Shown: piece after piece, positions 35,102-44,402 of the stretch
Layout of the letters: every line of letters starts with the position of its first letter
Numbering within the stretch: the first letter of the stretch is position 1
Assembly: GCA_965226965.1 (NCBI GenBank)
Contig: OZ245715.1
Span: 372,001 to 436,000 of the forward strand
Direction: 5' to 3'
Source: Endoryza foliicola
GTDB taxonomy: Bacteria > Bacteroidota > Bacteroidia > Chitinophagales > Chitinophagaceae
Length of the DNA: 64,000 bases
Position numbers and translations under genes: made by a program
The notes under the pieces: generated by a model
What the model saw: the letters and a program-made list of their open reading frames with translations, nothing else
The model's database searches: none
What the model was told of the DNA's origin: nothing

Positions 35102-36340
35102 TTGGGAAATAGAAATAAGGAAATATCAAATTTTTACGTAGTCGGGATCAATTACAAAAAAACAGACGCTTCTGTTCGCGGATTATATGCCATTAATAAT
35201 GAGCAATACGAGTCATTATTAAATGAAGCGGCTTTGAATGGCGTACAGGAATTGTTTGTATTGTCTACTTGTAACAGAACAGAAATCTTTGCATTTGCAG
35301 AAAACGAGGCTTTTTTGATGCAGCTCTTATGCAATGCCAGTTCAGGAAACTTGGAAGCCTTTCAAAAGATGGCTTATGTAAAGATTGGCCAAGAAGGTAT
35401 TCGTCATTTATTTGATGTGGCATCCGGATTGGATTCACAGATATTGGGCGACTATGAAATTGTAGGTCAGTTAAAACTAGCTGTAAAATTTGCAAAAGAG
35501 AGAGAATGCATTGGTTCTCATTTGGAACGTTTAACCAATGCAGCGTTGCAGGCTTCAAAAGATGTAAAAGCAAATACTGCTTTAAGTGGAGGTACGGTAT
35601 CTGTGGCATTTGCAGCAGTTCAGTATATAAAAGAAAAGATGAGCGCCATTGAAGGAAAACGCATCCTTTTGATGGGAACAGGAAAAATTGGAAAGAACAC
35701 GTGTAAAAATATCATCGATTATTTGGGTACTACCGAAATAACCTTGATGAATAGAACTGAAGAAAAAGCCCAAGCCCTAGCGCAAGAATTGGGTATTAAA
35801 ATGGCTTCTAATTCCTATTACAACCAAGAAGTAAATGAGGCTGATATTGTAATTGTAGCCACAGGTGCTTCAAGCCCCGTTATTTTAAAATCTGATTTGA
35901 GAGCAGAAAAACCTCAGTTGTTCATTGATCTTTCTATCCCCTACAATATTGATCCGGCTGTTGCCGAATGGCCAGAAGTTGATTTGGTGAACGTAGACGC
36001 TTTGTCGAAAATCAAAGACGAAACCCTGAACATGCGTTTAGCGGAGGTTCCCAAGGCGAAGGCCATCATCAATAAACATCTTGTTGAGTTCCTGGACTGG
36101 CATAGTAAACGCCAGTTTGTTCCGGTATTGAAGGCAATTAAATCGAAATTAGAAGAATTGCACGCTCATCCTATGTATGTGAGCTATGTTCAGTCGGTTA
36201 CGGAAACTCAGCCCGTTGTGTGCAAAGAAAAAATTCAACGAGTGGTAAACGGAATTGCCGTAAAATTGATGGAAGAAAACACCAAGGGATGTCAGTACAT
36301 CAATGCCATCCACGAGTACATTGCAACCGGAACAAATTAA
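35102..36340 (+). CDS. hemA: glutamyl-tRNA reductase
   Basis: A 412-residue first enzyme of C5 heme synthesis, reducing glutamyl-tRNA to glutamate-1-semialdehyde. Catalytic Cys57 in LFVLSTCNRTEIFA. The NADPH-binding Rossmann motif is LLMGTGKIGKNT, and the SGLDSQILGDYEIVGQLK segment is conserved. The C-terminal dimerisation domain is at about 310-410. No ATG precedes the conserved start NFYVVGINYKK, so TTG 35102 is taken. First gene of the hemACDEFBL cluster. Confidence 0.95.
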   Translation: MGNRNKEISNFYVVGINYKKTDASVRGLYAINNEQYESLLNEAALNGVQELFVLSTCNRTEIFAFAENEAFLMQLLCNASSGNLEAFQKMAYVKIGQEGIRHLFDVASGLDSQILGDYEIVGQLKLAVKFAKERECIGSHLERLTNAALQASKDVKANTALSGGTVSVAFAAVQYIKEKMSAIEGKRILLMGTGKIGKNTCKNIIDYLGTTEITLMNRTEEKAQALAQELGIKMASNSYYNQEVNEADIVIVATGASSPVILKSDLRAEKPQLFIDLSIPYNIDPAVAEWPEVDLVNVDALSKIKDETLNMRLAEVPKAKAIINKHLVEFLDWHSKRQFVPVLKAIKSKLEELHAHPMYVSYVQSVTETQPVVCKEKIQRVVNGIAVKLMEENTKGCQYINAIHEYIATGTN

Positions 36341-36344
36341 CACC

Positions 36345-37268
36345 ATGAGCAAAAGCATTAAAATTGGAACACGCGACAGCGAGTTGGCGTTGTGGCAGGC
36401 CAACACCGTAAAGGCTTTGCTAGAAGAAAAGGGCTTTACAGCCGAATTGGTTCTCATTAAAAGCGAAGGCGACCTTGATCTTACCACCCCACTCTATGCC
36501 ATGGGTGTTCAAGGTGTATTTACTAGAAGTTTAGACATTGCCCTTCTGAACGGCCGAATTGACATTGCGGTTCACTCCATGAAAGATGTTCCAACTCAAC
36601 TTCCTAAAGGCATTGCACAAGCAGCGATCCTTAAAAGAGCCTCCCATACCGATATTTTAGTGTACAACGGTGACCCCGCCTTTTTAAACGATTTCACCGG
36701 AACAGCGTTAATAGCTACCAGTAGTATTCGCAGAAAAGCTCAGTGGTTGCATCGATACCCACACCATAGCATCGAAAATTTGCGTGGCAACGTAAATACC
36801 AGACTTAGAAAAGTGGCAGAGAGTAATTGGAACGGCGCAGTATTCGCTGCTGCCGGCTTGGAGAGAATTCATCTTCGTCCTCAGAACAGTATCGACCTAG
36901 ATTGGATGTTGCCTGCTCCGGCGCAAGGAGCCATCATGGTAGTTTGCGGAGAAGCCGATACGTATTGCAGAGAGGCCCTTGGTCAATTAAACGATCGGGC
37001 TACTGAAATAGCAACTAAGGTAGAGCGTGATTTTCTCAAAGAATTAATGGGCGGATGTTCTACACCAATTAGCGGATTGGCAACTGTGGTAAATAACTGT
37101 ATTCAATTCAAGGGTAGTATTCTGTCCCTCGATGGTAAGGAAAAAGCAGAGATTGAAATTTCAGGAGATACCGGCGATTTTGAAAGCCTAGGTGCAAAAG
37201 CCGCAGCAGCCATCATTGCCAATGGAGGAAAAAGCATCGCAGAAAGTATTAAAAATGCAGGAAAATAA
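36345..37268 (+). CDS. hemC: hydroxymethylbilane synthase
   Basis: A 307-residue porphobilinogen deaminase. It begins MSKSIKIGTRDSELALWQA; ATG 36345 is chosen over an in-frame ATG within the hemA end. IDIAVHSMKDVPT carries the catalytic aspartate. Cys238 in ELMGGCSTPISG holds the dipyrromethane cofactor. It starts 4 bp after the hemA stop and overlaps hemD by 14 bp. Confidence 0.96.
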   Translation: MSKSIKIGTRDSELALWQANTVKALLEEKGFTAELVLIKSEGDLDLTTPLYAMGVQGVFTRSLDIALLNGRIDIAVHSMKDVPTQLPKGIAQAAILKRASHTDILVYNGDPAFLNDFTGTALIATSSIRRKAQWLHRYPHHSIENLRGNVNTRLRKVAESNWNGAVFAAAGLERIHLRPQNSIDLDWMLPAPAQGAIMVVCGEADTYCREALGQLNDRATEIATKVERDFLKELMGGCSTPISGLATVVNNCIQFKGSILSLDGKEKAEIEISGDTGDFESLGAKAAAAIIANGGKSIAESIKNAGK

Positions 37269-37953
37269 GTCAATACTCATCACCGGTAGTTTGGACCAGC
37301 AATGGTCAAGCTATTTATCAACTCGTAATCTTCAAGTTGATGTGATTCCGTTTATTGACATTGAGTATATCTCAGACAGCCCTTCTGTTCAACAAATCAA
37401 CGAAACAAATGGTGGACAACAAATAGCAGTATTTACTAGCAGCAACGCTATTCATGGGGTTCAAAAAATTCTAAAAACAAAACCAACAGGTTGGAAAATC
37501 TATTGTGTAGGAAAGGTGTCAGAACAGTTGGCACGTAGTTTTTGGGGAGATCAAGTGTTATCGGTAAACGTTAACAATTCAGCCGAATTGGCCAATATGG
37601 TTGCCAAGCAAGAGCGTTCCGATATTCCGGTTTTATTCTTTTGTGGCGATAAAAGAAAAGATGCTTTACCGAATCTCTTATCCGAAGCCGGTTTCCAACT
37701 AACAGAATGGATCGTATACAAAAACATCGCTACACCGGAAATAGTGCAGAAAGCCTACGATGCTATTTTGTTTTTCAGTCCAAGCGCCGTTTATAGCTAC
37801 TACAGCAAAAACCAATTTCCGCCCAACGCCCAATTATGGGCAATTGGAGCCACTACTGCCGCAGCTTTAAAAGAATTCACTCAACAAAATATCTATATGC
37901 CACATGAGCAATCGAAAGAACAAATGATCAAGCAGGTGGCAGAATCAATTTAA
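37255..37953 (+). CDS. hemD: uroporphyrinogen-III synthase
   Basis: A 232-residue protein closing the linear tetrapyrrole to uroporphyrinogen III. The family is weakly conserved. Supporting marks are the two-lobed alpha/beta pattern, VFTSSNAIHGVQKI, FFCGDKRKDALPNLL, ILFFSPSAVYSYY and WAIGATTAAALKEF, plus its place between hemC and hemE. ATG 37255 overlaps the hemC end by 14 bp. Confidence 0.92.
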   Translation: MQENKSILITGSLDQQWSSYLSTRNLQVDVIPFIDIEYISDSPSVQQINETNGGQQIAVFTSSNAIHGVQKILKTKPTGWKIYCVGKVSEQLARSFWGDQVLSVNVNNSAELANMVAKQERSDIPVLFFCGDKRKDALPNLLSEAGFQLTEWIVYKNIATPEIVQKAYDAILFFSPSAVYSYYSKNQFPPNAQLWAIGATTAAALKEFTQQNIYMPHEQSKEQMIKQVAESI

Positions 37954-37969
37954 AACTAGACAATCGAAG

Positions 37970-39001
37970 ATGAGCAACTTAAAGAATGATCTTTTATTAA
38001 AGACGTTAAGAGGAGAAAGCACGGAGCGTCCACCGGTTTGGATGATGCGCCAAGCAGGTCGCTATTTACCTGACTATATTAAACTAAGAAATAAATATGA
38101 TTTCTTTACTCGTGTTCAAACACCTGAGTTGGCAACAGAAATCACCTTACAGCCTATTGACCAAGTGGGCGTAGACGCAGCCATCATCTTCTCAGATATT
38201 TTGGTAATTCCTCAAGCGATGGGCCTTGAAGTAACGATGGAAGAAGGAAGAGGTCCGCTTCTACCTAAAACCGTTACAGACAAAGCTTCTATTGAAGCGC
38301 TTGTAACAGAAGGTGCCGAGGAAAGCTTGAAATATGTGTACGACGCATTGGCGCTTACTAAAAAAGAATTGAATGGACGTGTGCCATTGATCGGATTCGC
38401 CGGTGCACCTTGGACCATATTGTGTTATATGGTAGAAGGAAAAGGAAGCAAAACTTGGGACAAAGCGAAGCAGTTTGCTTACACTCAGCCTGAATTAGCG
38501 CACGCATTACTTAAAAAAATCACAAGCATCACCATCGAATACTTGAAACTTCAAGTAAAAGCCGGAGCTGATACAGTGCAGGTTTTCGATAGTTGGGCAG
38601 GCTCTTTAAGTCCGGCCGATTTCAAAACTTTCGCGCAACCCTACTTAACAGAAATAGCCACCGCGTTAAAACCACATGCACCCGTAATTCTTTTCCCTAA
38701 AGGAAGTTGGTACGCGTTGGAGGACTTAAGCAAATCTGACGCAGCAGGTATTGGAATCGATTGGTGCTTAACGCCTCAATTGGCCCGTCAATTCAGCGGC
38801 GGAAGAGTTACCTTGCAAGGAAATTTCGACCCGGCAAAACTGTTGGCACCTATTCCTGAAATCAAAAAGTCGGTTAAGGAAATGATCGATGCCTTCGGAC
38901 CTCAACGATACATCGCGAACTTAGGACATGGCATTACGCCGAATGTTCCTGTTGATCATGCGAAAGCATTTGTAGAAGCCGTAAAAGAATACAGATACTA
39001 A
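37970..39001 (+). CDS. hemE: uroporphyrinogen decarboxylase
   Basis: A 343-residue enzyme converting uroporphyrinogen III to coproporphyrinogen III. Diagnostic motifs are RPPVWMMRQAGRYLPDY near the N-terminus, AAIIFSDILVIPQAMG, GFAGAPWTILCYMVEGKGS and FDSWAG. The C-terminal NLGHGITPNVPVDH is invariant. It starts 16 bp after hemD; its TAA stop shares a base with the hemF ATG. Confidence 0.97.
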   Translation: MSNLKNDLLLKTLRGESTERPPVWMMRQAGRYLPDYIKLRNKYDFFTRVQTPELATEITLQPIDQVGVDAAIIFSDILVIPQAMGLEVTMEEGRGPLLPKTVTDKASIEALVTEGAEESLKYVYDALALTKKELNGRVPLIGFAGAPWTILCYMVEGKGSKTWDKAKQFAYTQPELAHALLKKITSITIEYLKLQVKAGADTVQVFDSWAGSLSPADFKTFAQPYLTEIATALKPHAPVILFPKGSWYALEDLSKSDAAGIGIDWCLTPQLARQFSGGRVTLQGNFDPAKLLAPIPEIKKSVKEMIDAFGPQRYIANLGHGITPNVPVDHAKAFVEAVKEYRY

Positions 39002-39963
39002 TGGAATTTAAAGACCAGTGGATTGCGTTCATCAGAGATCTTCAAGACCAGATCTGCGCCGCTCTTGAAAAAAGTGACGGTGTAGCTCGCTTTCAAGAAG
39101 ATCTATGGGAGCGACCCGAAGGTGGTGGTGGTAGAACCCGCGTAATTGCGAATGGTGATGTATTTGAAAAAGGCGGCGTGAATACCTCGGTAGTATTTGG
39201 AGAAGTAACCGATTTAATGCGGACGCAACTTAAGATCAATGGCCATTCTTGGTTTGCTTGTGGATTGAGCTTGGTGATTCACCCAAAGAGTCCACTCGTT
39301 CCTACTGTTCATTGTAATTATCGCATGTTCGAATTATACAATGAAAAGGGAGCAGTGATCGATCGTTGGTTTGGTGGTGGTACCGATCTTACTCCTTACT
39401 ATATTTTCAATGAAGACGCCTATCATTTTCACGGAACCTATAAAACCGCTTGCGATCAATTCAACGAAGCTTTCTATCCCAAATTCAAGGAAGAGTGCGA
39501 TCGCTATTTTGTAAACAAGCATCGAAATAATGAATGCAGAGGTATTGGGGGAATATTCTACGATTATCAAAGACCCAGTGAAGATCAACCTCTGGAGTTT
39601 TGGTTCAAGTTCGCCAAAACTTGTGGGGAAGCTTTCATTAAAGCTTATATACCTATTGTAGAAAGAAGGAAGAAACTGGATTACAGTCCTGAACAAAAAT
39701 ATTGGCAAGAAATCAGAAGAGGAAGATATGTAGAATTTAATCTGGTACACGACCGTGGAACCATCTTTGGATTGAAAACGAATGGAAGAATTGAAAGTAT
39801 TCTCATGAGCTTGCCTCCTACTGTGCGTTTTGATTACAACTATCAGCCTGCACCCGGAAGCCCTGAAGCACGATTAACTGAAGTATGCCTTCATCCGGTA
39901 GATTGGTTGGCCCTAGAAGAACAAGAACGCATTGAATGGGCCCGCAAAAGCAACACTTGTTAA
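39001..39963 (+). CDS. hemF: oxygen-dependent coproporphyrinogen III oxidase
   Basis: A 320-residue aerobic counterpart of HemN. Family motifs are WERPEGGGGRTRVI, HPKSPLVPTVHCNYRMFE, DRWFGGGTDLTPYY, CRGIGGIFYDYQ and EFNLVHDRGTIFGLKTNGRIESILMSLPP. The ATG overlaps the hemE stop by one base, so translation is probably coupled. Having both hemF and hemN lets the cell make heme with or without oxygen. Confidence 0.97.
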   Translation: MEFKDQWIAFIRDLQDQICAALEKSDGVARFQEDLWERPEGGGGRTRVIANGDVFEKGGVNTSVVFGEVTDLMRTQLKINGHSWFACGLSLVIHPKSPLVPTVHCNYRMFELYNEKGAVIDRWFGGGTDLTPYYIFNEDAYHFHGTYKTACDQFNEAFYPKFKEECDRYFVNKHRNNECRGIGGIFYDYQRPSEDQPLEFWFKFAKTCGEAFIKAYIPIVERRKKLDYSPEQKYWQEIRRGRYVEFNLVHDRGTIFGLKTNGRIESILMSLPPTVRFDYNYQPAPGSPEARLTEVCLHPVDWLALEEQERIEWARKSNTC

Positions 39964-39980
39964 CTGAATAAATTAATTGT

Positions 39981-40961
39981 ATGTATTTACAGAGAAGAAA
40001 TAGAATCCTTCGTAAATCAGCAGCCATCAGAGCCTTGGTAAATGAAACCATTCTTACACCAAATGATTTCATTGTTCCCTTGTTTATTATTGAAGGAACG
40101 AATCAAATCTCTGAAATCGCTTCAATGCCCGGTTATTATAGACGAAGTTTGGATTTAACCGTGAAGGAAGTAAAAGAATTGTGGTCAATGGGATTGAAGT
40201 CGGTATTGTTATTCATCAAGTGTGAAGATGCTTTAAAAGATAATAAAGGTACGGAAGCACTCAACCCAAATGGATTGATGCAAAGAAGCATTCGTGCCAT
40301 CAAAGACGCAGTTCCTGAAATGGTGGTGATGACAGATGTGGCGCTTGATCCATTTTCCAGTTATGGTCACGACGGTATTGTGGAGAACGGTCAAATTGTA
40401 AACGACCCTACTGTAGAAGTATTGGCGAAGATGAGTGTAAGTCATGCAGAAGCCGGTGCCGATTTTGTAGCTCCTAGTGATATGATGGACGGCCGAATTG
40501 GAGCGATTAGAGCAGCTTTGGAAGAAAGCAACTTTACACAAACCGGTATCATGAGTTATAGTGCCAAATATGCATCTTGCTTCTATGGTCCGTTTAGAGA
40601 TGCATTAGACAGTGCGCCTGGTTTTGGCGACAAGAAGACTTATCAAATGAATTATGGAAATCGCCTTGAAGCCATAAAAGAAACGGTGATGGATGTTGAA
40701 GAAGGTGCCGACATTGTGATGGTAAAACCCGCATTGAGCTATTTGGATATTATTAGAGACATTAAGAATGAAGTTGAAGTACCGGTAAGTGCGTATAACA
40801 TCAGTGGAGAGTATGCGATGATCAAAGCGGCTGCAGAAAAGGGTTGGATAGATGAGAACAAGGCCATTTTAGAAACGCTCACTTCAATTAAGAGAGCGGG
40901 CGCAGATTTAATTGCCACCTATTTCGCGAAAGAAGCCGTACAATTAATAATTAATAATTAA
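39981..40961 (+). CDS. hemB: delta-aminolevulinic acid dehydratase (porphobilinogen synthase)
   Basis: A 326-residue enzyme joining two 5-aminolevulinates. Schiff-base lysines are in SAKYASCFYGPFRDA and MVKPALSYLDI. VSHAEAGADFVAPSDMMDGRI is conserved. In the metal loop (TDVALDPFSSYGHDG) the zinc-ligand cysteines of the Zn-type enzyme are absent, which points to the Mg-dependent class. It lies 17 bp after hemF. The last codons (LIINN) and the stop fall in an AT-rich repeat, followed by a strong hairpin. Confidence 0.97.
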   Translation: MYLQRRNRILRKSAAIRALVNETILTPNDFIVPLFIIEGTNQISEIASMPGYYRRSLDLTVKEVKELWSMGLKSVLLFIKCEDALKDNKGTEALNPNGLMQRSIRAIKDAVPEMVVMTDVALDPFSSYGHDGIVENGQIVNDPTVEVLAKMSVSHAEAGADFVAPSDMMDGRIGAIRAALEESNFTQTGIMSYSAKYASCFYGPFRDALDSAPGFGDKKTYQMNYGNRLEAIKETVMDVEEGADIVMVKPALSYLDIIRDIKNEVEVPVSAYNISGEYAMIKAAAEKGWIDENKAILETLTSIKRAGADLIATYFAKEAVQLIINN

Positions 40962-40962
40962 T

Positions 40963-40991
40963 GATTTGAAGTTGCGAAGCAACTTCAAATC
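40963..40991 (+). terminator. 13-bp perfect hairpin between hemB and hemL
   Basis: GATTTGAAGTTGC/GCAACTTCAAATC with a GAA loop, two bases after the hemB stop. It lacks a clear T-tract (AAAGAATTAG follows), so it may be an mRNA-end stabiliser, processing site or repeat rather than a terminator. Confidence 0.6.
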
Positions 40992-41016
40992 AAAGAATTA
41001 GTAAAAGAAAACGCAG

Positions 41017-42306
41017 ATGTATAGCATTGAGAAAAGTAAGGAATTATTTGCGAGAGCACAGGAGAGCATTCCCGGTGGAGTGAACAGTCCGGTTAGAGCA
41101 TTTAAGAGTGTAGGCGGAACGCCTTTGTTCATCAAGAATGCCAAGGGAGCTTATTTATATGATGTTGATGAAAACCAATACATCGATTACATCGCTTCTT
41201 GGGGACCAATGATTCTGGGTCATGCTTTCGAACCCGTAGTGAAGGCCATTCAAGAATACGCTGTTTATTCAACTTCTTACGGTGCTCCAACCGAATTGGA
41301 GATCAAGATGGCAGAACTCATTAAATCAATGGTGCCCAATGTTGATTTGATTCGAATGGTGAGTAGTGGTACCGAAGCTTGTATGAGTGCGATTCGATTG
41401 GCGAGAGGCTATACAGGTAGAAATAAGATCATCAAATTTGAAGGTCATTATCATGGTCACTCCGATTCATTCTTAGTAAAGGCAGGAAGTGGTGTAGCTA
41501 CTTTTAATATTCAAACCGTTCCCGGGGTAACTGCCGGTGTAGCGAATGATACATTGACGGCTGCCTATAATAATTTAGAAGAAGTAAAGGCATTAGTAGC
41601 TGCTAATAAGAATGAAATTGCAGCGATCATTGTTGAACCGGTTGCCGGAAACATGGGATGTATTTTACCGCAGCCCGGTTTTTTGGAAGGATTAAGAACG
41701 ATCTGTGATGAAGAAGGCATCGTTTTCATATTTGATGAAGTAATGACGGGATTCCGTTTATCTACCGGTGGAGCGCAAGCGCGCTTGAACATCAATGCCG
41801 ATTTGGTGACCTACGGAAAAGTAATTGGAGGTGGAATGCCGGTGGGTGCTTTTGGAGGCAAAAGAGCCATCATGGAGAAAATTGCTCCACTGGGAGGGGT
41901 GTACCAAGCAGGTACATTGAGTGGGAATCCGATTGCTATGATTGCCGGATACACCTTGTTATCTACACTAAAAAACAATCCAAACTTACTTCCTGAACTG
42001 GACGAAAAAACCGCGTATTTACATAAAGGATTAGAAAAAGTATTAGCCGCGCATGGCAAACCCTATCGTATTAATAGATTGGGATCAATGATCAGTGTGC
42101 ATTTCAGCGATCATGATGTGGTTGACTTTGCAACAGCAGCGGCTGCGAACAATGATAAGTTCAAAGCTTTCTTCCATAAAATGCTGGAGAAAGGAATCTA
42201 TTTGCCGCCTTCACCTTTTGAAGCGTGGTTCTTGAATAATGCATTGAGTTATGAGGATTTAGATAGAACGATTTTAGCGGTGGAGCAAAGTTTGGGAGAT
42301 ATATAG
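41017..42306 (+). CDS. hemL: glutamate-1-semialdehyde 2,1-aminomutase
   Basis: A 429-residue PLP enzyme making 5-aminolevulinate. Motifs are RAQESIPGGVNSPVRAFKSVGGTP, KFEGHYHGHSDSFLVKAGSG, FDEVMTGFR (PLP ring Asp) and LVTYGKVIGGGMPVGAFGGKR with the Schiff-base lysine. Length is normal. It is last in the cluster, 55 bp after hemB behind a hairpin. Confidence 0.97.
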   Translation: MYSIEKSKELFARAQESIPGGVNSPVRAFKSVGGTPLFIKNAKGAYLYDVDENQYIDYIASWGPMILGHAFEPVVKAIQEYAVYSTSYGAPTELEIKMAELIKSMVPNVDLIRMVSSGTEACMSAIRLARGYTGRNKIIKFEGHYHGHSDSFLVKAGSGVATFNIQTVPGVTAGVANDTLTAAYNNLEEVKALVAANKNEIAAIIVEPVAGNMGCILPQPGFLEGLRTICDEEGIVFIFDEVMTGFRLSTGGAQARLNINADLVTYGKVIGGGMPVGAFGGKRAIMEKIAPLGGVYQAGTLSGNPIAMIAGYTLLSTLKNNPNLLPELDEKTAYLHKGLEKVLAAHGKPYRINRLGSMISVHFSDHDVVDFATAAAANNDKFKAFFHKMLEKGIYLPPSPFEAWFLNNALSYEDLDRTILAVEQSLGDI

Positions 42307-42668
42307 ATGAAGAGTGTTTTATTACTTTAAGACTTTTTGTTAGAATGGACTCACCGCAGAGTCCGCTAAGACCGCGAAGGAATCGCGAAGTTTTTTGAAC
42401 CGCAGCGGCGCAGCGATCGCAGCGGTTTCGCAGCGAAAAGTCATTACCTCTGCCTAAGGCGAAACAACTCCGTGCCACCGTACCTCAGTGGTTTGTATTC
42501 CACCGCGCAGCGGCTTTGCGATCTTAAGTAAACGACTTTTAGAGCTTCAAGCTGTCAAAAACTTAAATAACCACAATCTCTACGACCTCCAACCTCAAAA
42601 CCTTTGCGCTACGGCTGTTCCTCCGCGAAGCGGTCTATTCTTCAGTATTTACTTCTCAAAAAACACCT
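42307..42668. repeat. 362-bp repeat-rich non-coding stretch
   Basis: No believable gene. It contains a CCGCAGAGTCCGCTAAGACC-type motif (about 42350-42370), GCAGCGGCGCAGCG/GATCGCAGCGG (about 42401-42437, shared with 20853-20886), CCGCGCAGCGGCTTTGCG (about 42502-42520) and CCTCCGCGAAGCGGTC (about 42620-42635): short G/C-rich palindromic units in an AT-rich background. Confidence 0.65.
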
Positions 42669-44123
42669 TTAATACAAAGCGGTATTAGAAATAATGGGAC
42701 ATGCTTTTGCCTCGGCAATAGTTACTTTAATTTGAGTGGTTTTAACCGGATCAATGCTTAAAATTCTCTTATAACCGATCGTAGTTCCTTCACCTACCTT
42801 CTTCCAGGAACCATCTACCCATGCTTCTACATAAAATGATTTTACACGTTGTCCCAATTTGATGTACTCTTGGAGTACAACATACTTCACCGTTTGCTCT
42901 TTTGCCAACTTTATGGTATAGCTGCCGGTGGTTACATTGTCATTGGTAGTCCAGTACGTATTTTTATTTCCATCGGTGATATTGGCCGGAGCAAAACTTG
43001 CAAGTTTACCTCGGTAAGAAGAAGCTGTAACAGCCGCTTTCGCCGCTACATTATTTGCGAATGCGTTGTCAACTAATTCTTTAAAGCCCAACAAACTCTT
43101 CACATCATTTTCGTGAAAGACCCCTCTTCTATCGGGAGGCACATTCAATAATAGCGTGGAGCCTCTACCAACAGAGGTCAAATAAATATCGAATAATTGT
43201 TGAGGTGTTTTTACTTTATCATTCTCCGATTCATGCCAAAACCAACCCGGACGAATTGAAACATCCACCTCAGCAGGCACCCATTTGGTACCATCGGCTG
43301 ACCCGGTTTGTAATAAAGCTTCCATTCCTGATTTACCCGCATAAAGGGAATCTGTTGTAATTGTATTCCAGTTTGTTAGTCCTGCAATTCCACTTTCATT
43401 GCCAACCCAACGAACGCCAGGACCTGCGTCACTGAAGAAAATGACATTGGGTTCCATTTTGCGAACGAAGTTTAAGGTAGTAGGCCAATCGTAGTAGGTA
43501 GCTCCATCAATTTTTCTTTTCTCTCTGGCGCCGCCATAAAAGCCGTCACCTCCATTGGCTCCATCGAACCACATTTCAAAAACAGGTCCGTATTTAGTAA
43601 ACAATTCTTTCAATTGATTACGGTAATAGGTAACATAAGAGGGGGTGCCATAATCGGCTCGGTTGCGATCCCATGGTGAAAGGTAGACACCAAATTTCAG
43701 TCCGTATTTTTTTGCAGCGTCGCGTGCTTCCCGCACCACATCGCCTTTACCATTTTTGTAAAGACTGTTTTTAACCGAATGCTCAGTATATGCAGATGGC
43801 CAGAGGCAGAATCCATCATGGTGTTTACAAGTAAGAATCATGGTTTTGAAACCTGCCTTTTTCAATGTAGCGGCCCATTGATCCGTATTGAGTGCAGAAG
43901 GGTTGAACACCGTTTCGCTTTCATCGCCATAACCCCATTCTTTGTCGGTAAAGGTATTGGTTGTAAAATGGATGAATGCATTGGTCTCCATTTCATGCCA
44001 CTGAATTTGAGCGGCTGTTGGAATAGGATACACGGGTTTAGGGGCTTTGTTGTTTTGCGCCACTAAAGTATGTGCCCAAAACAACGAAACGAATTGCGCA
44101 CTCAAAAGGATCAATTTTTTCAT
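42669..44123 (-). CDS. GH29 alpha-L-fucosidase with discoidin-like C-terminal domain
   Basis: A 484-residue secreted enzyme. The signal peptide MKKLILLSAQFVSLFWAHTLVAQ selects ATG 44123. The GH29 barrel (about 30-345) has HEMETNAFIHFTTNTF, LTCKHHDGFCLWPS, FGVYLSPWDRN and the nucleophile Asp in FEMWFDGANGGDG. TLLLNVPPDRRGVFHENDV closes the catalytic domain. The C-terminal F5/8 type C-like region (about 360-480) includes ASSYRGKLASFAPANITDGNKNTYW. It removes alpha-linked fucose from glycans. No other sugar genes touch it; repeats lie downstream. Confidence 0.9.
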   Translation of the reverse strand: MKKLILLSAQFVSLFWAHTLVAQNNKAPKPVYPIPTAAQIQWHEMETNAFIHFTTNTFTDKEWGYGDESETVFNPSALNTDQWAATLKKAGFKTMILTCKHHDGFCLWPSAYTEHSVKNSLYKNGKGDVVREARDAAKKYGLKFGVYLSPWDRNRADYGTPSYVTYYRNQLKELFTKYGPVFEMWFDGANGGDGFYGGAREKRKIDGATYYDWPTTLNFVRKMEPNVIFFSDAGPGVRWVGNESGIAGLTNWNTITTDSLYAGKSGMEALLQTGSADGTKWVPAEVDVSIRPGWFWHESENDKVKTPQQLFDIYLTSVGRGSTLLLNVPPDRRGVFHENDVKSLLGFKELVDNAFANNVAAKAAVTASSYRGKLASFAPANITDGNKNTYWTTNDNVTTGSYTIKLAKEQTVKYVVLQEYIKLGQRVKSFYVEAWVDGSWKKVGEGTTIGYKRILSIDPVKTTQIKVTIAEAKACPIISNTALY

Positions 44124-44313
44124 GAAGAAAAATTTAGGAAAATGACAATACAAATCGCTTGGTTTCAACCTTACTTAAGTATTAAAAAATTGAAACCTCT
44201 ACAGGATGAAATTATTAATAATTGAATTCACTTCAACAATATTAATTTTTTCGAAAACTAACAGGAATTTTTCCTTAAGAAGGAACGAAACAATTGAAGT
44301 TTGAGTAAAAGGC

Positions 44314-44343
44314 ATAAAAAAGGGTCGTATAAAAATACAACCC
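44314..44343 (-). terminator. terminator after the SPFH gene
   Basis: On the minus strand GGGTTGTAT/ATACGACCC (9 bp including one G-T wobble) is followed by TTTTTTATG. It lies about 60 bp past the SPFH stop codon. Confidence 0.8.
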
Positions 44344-44402
44344 GTTCAAATCTAACAACCTTGAGAAAAATTAAAACCCGTAAACAACCATAAGAATACA
44401 AA

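Noticed and set aside
42161..42478. Open frame on the minus strand over the hemL end
   Set aside because: Antisense to hemL and then within G/C-rich repeats.
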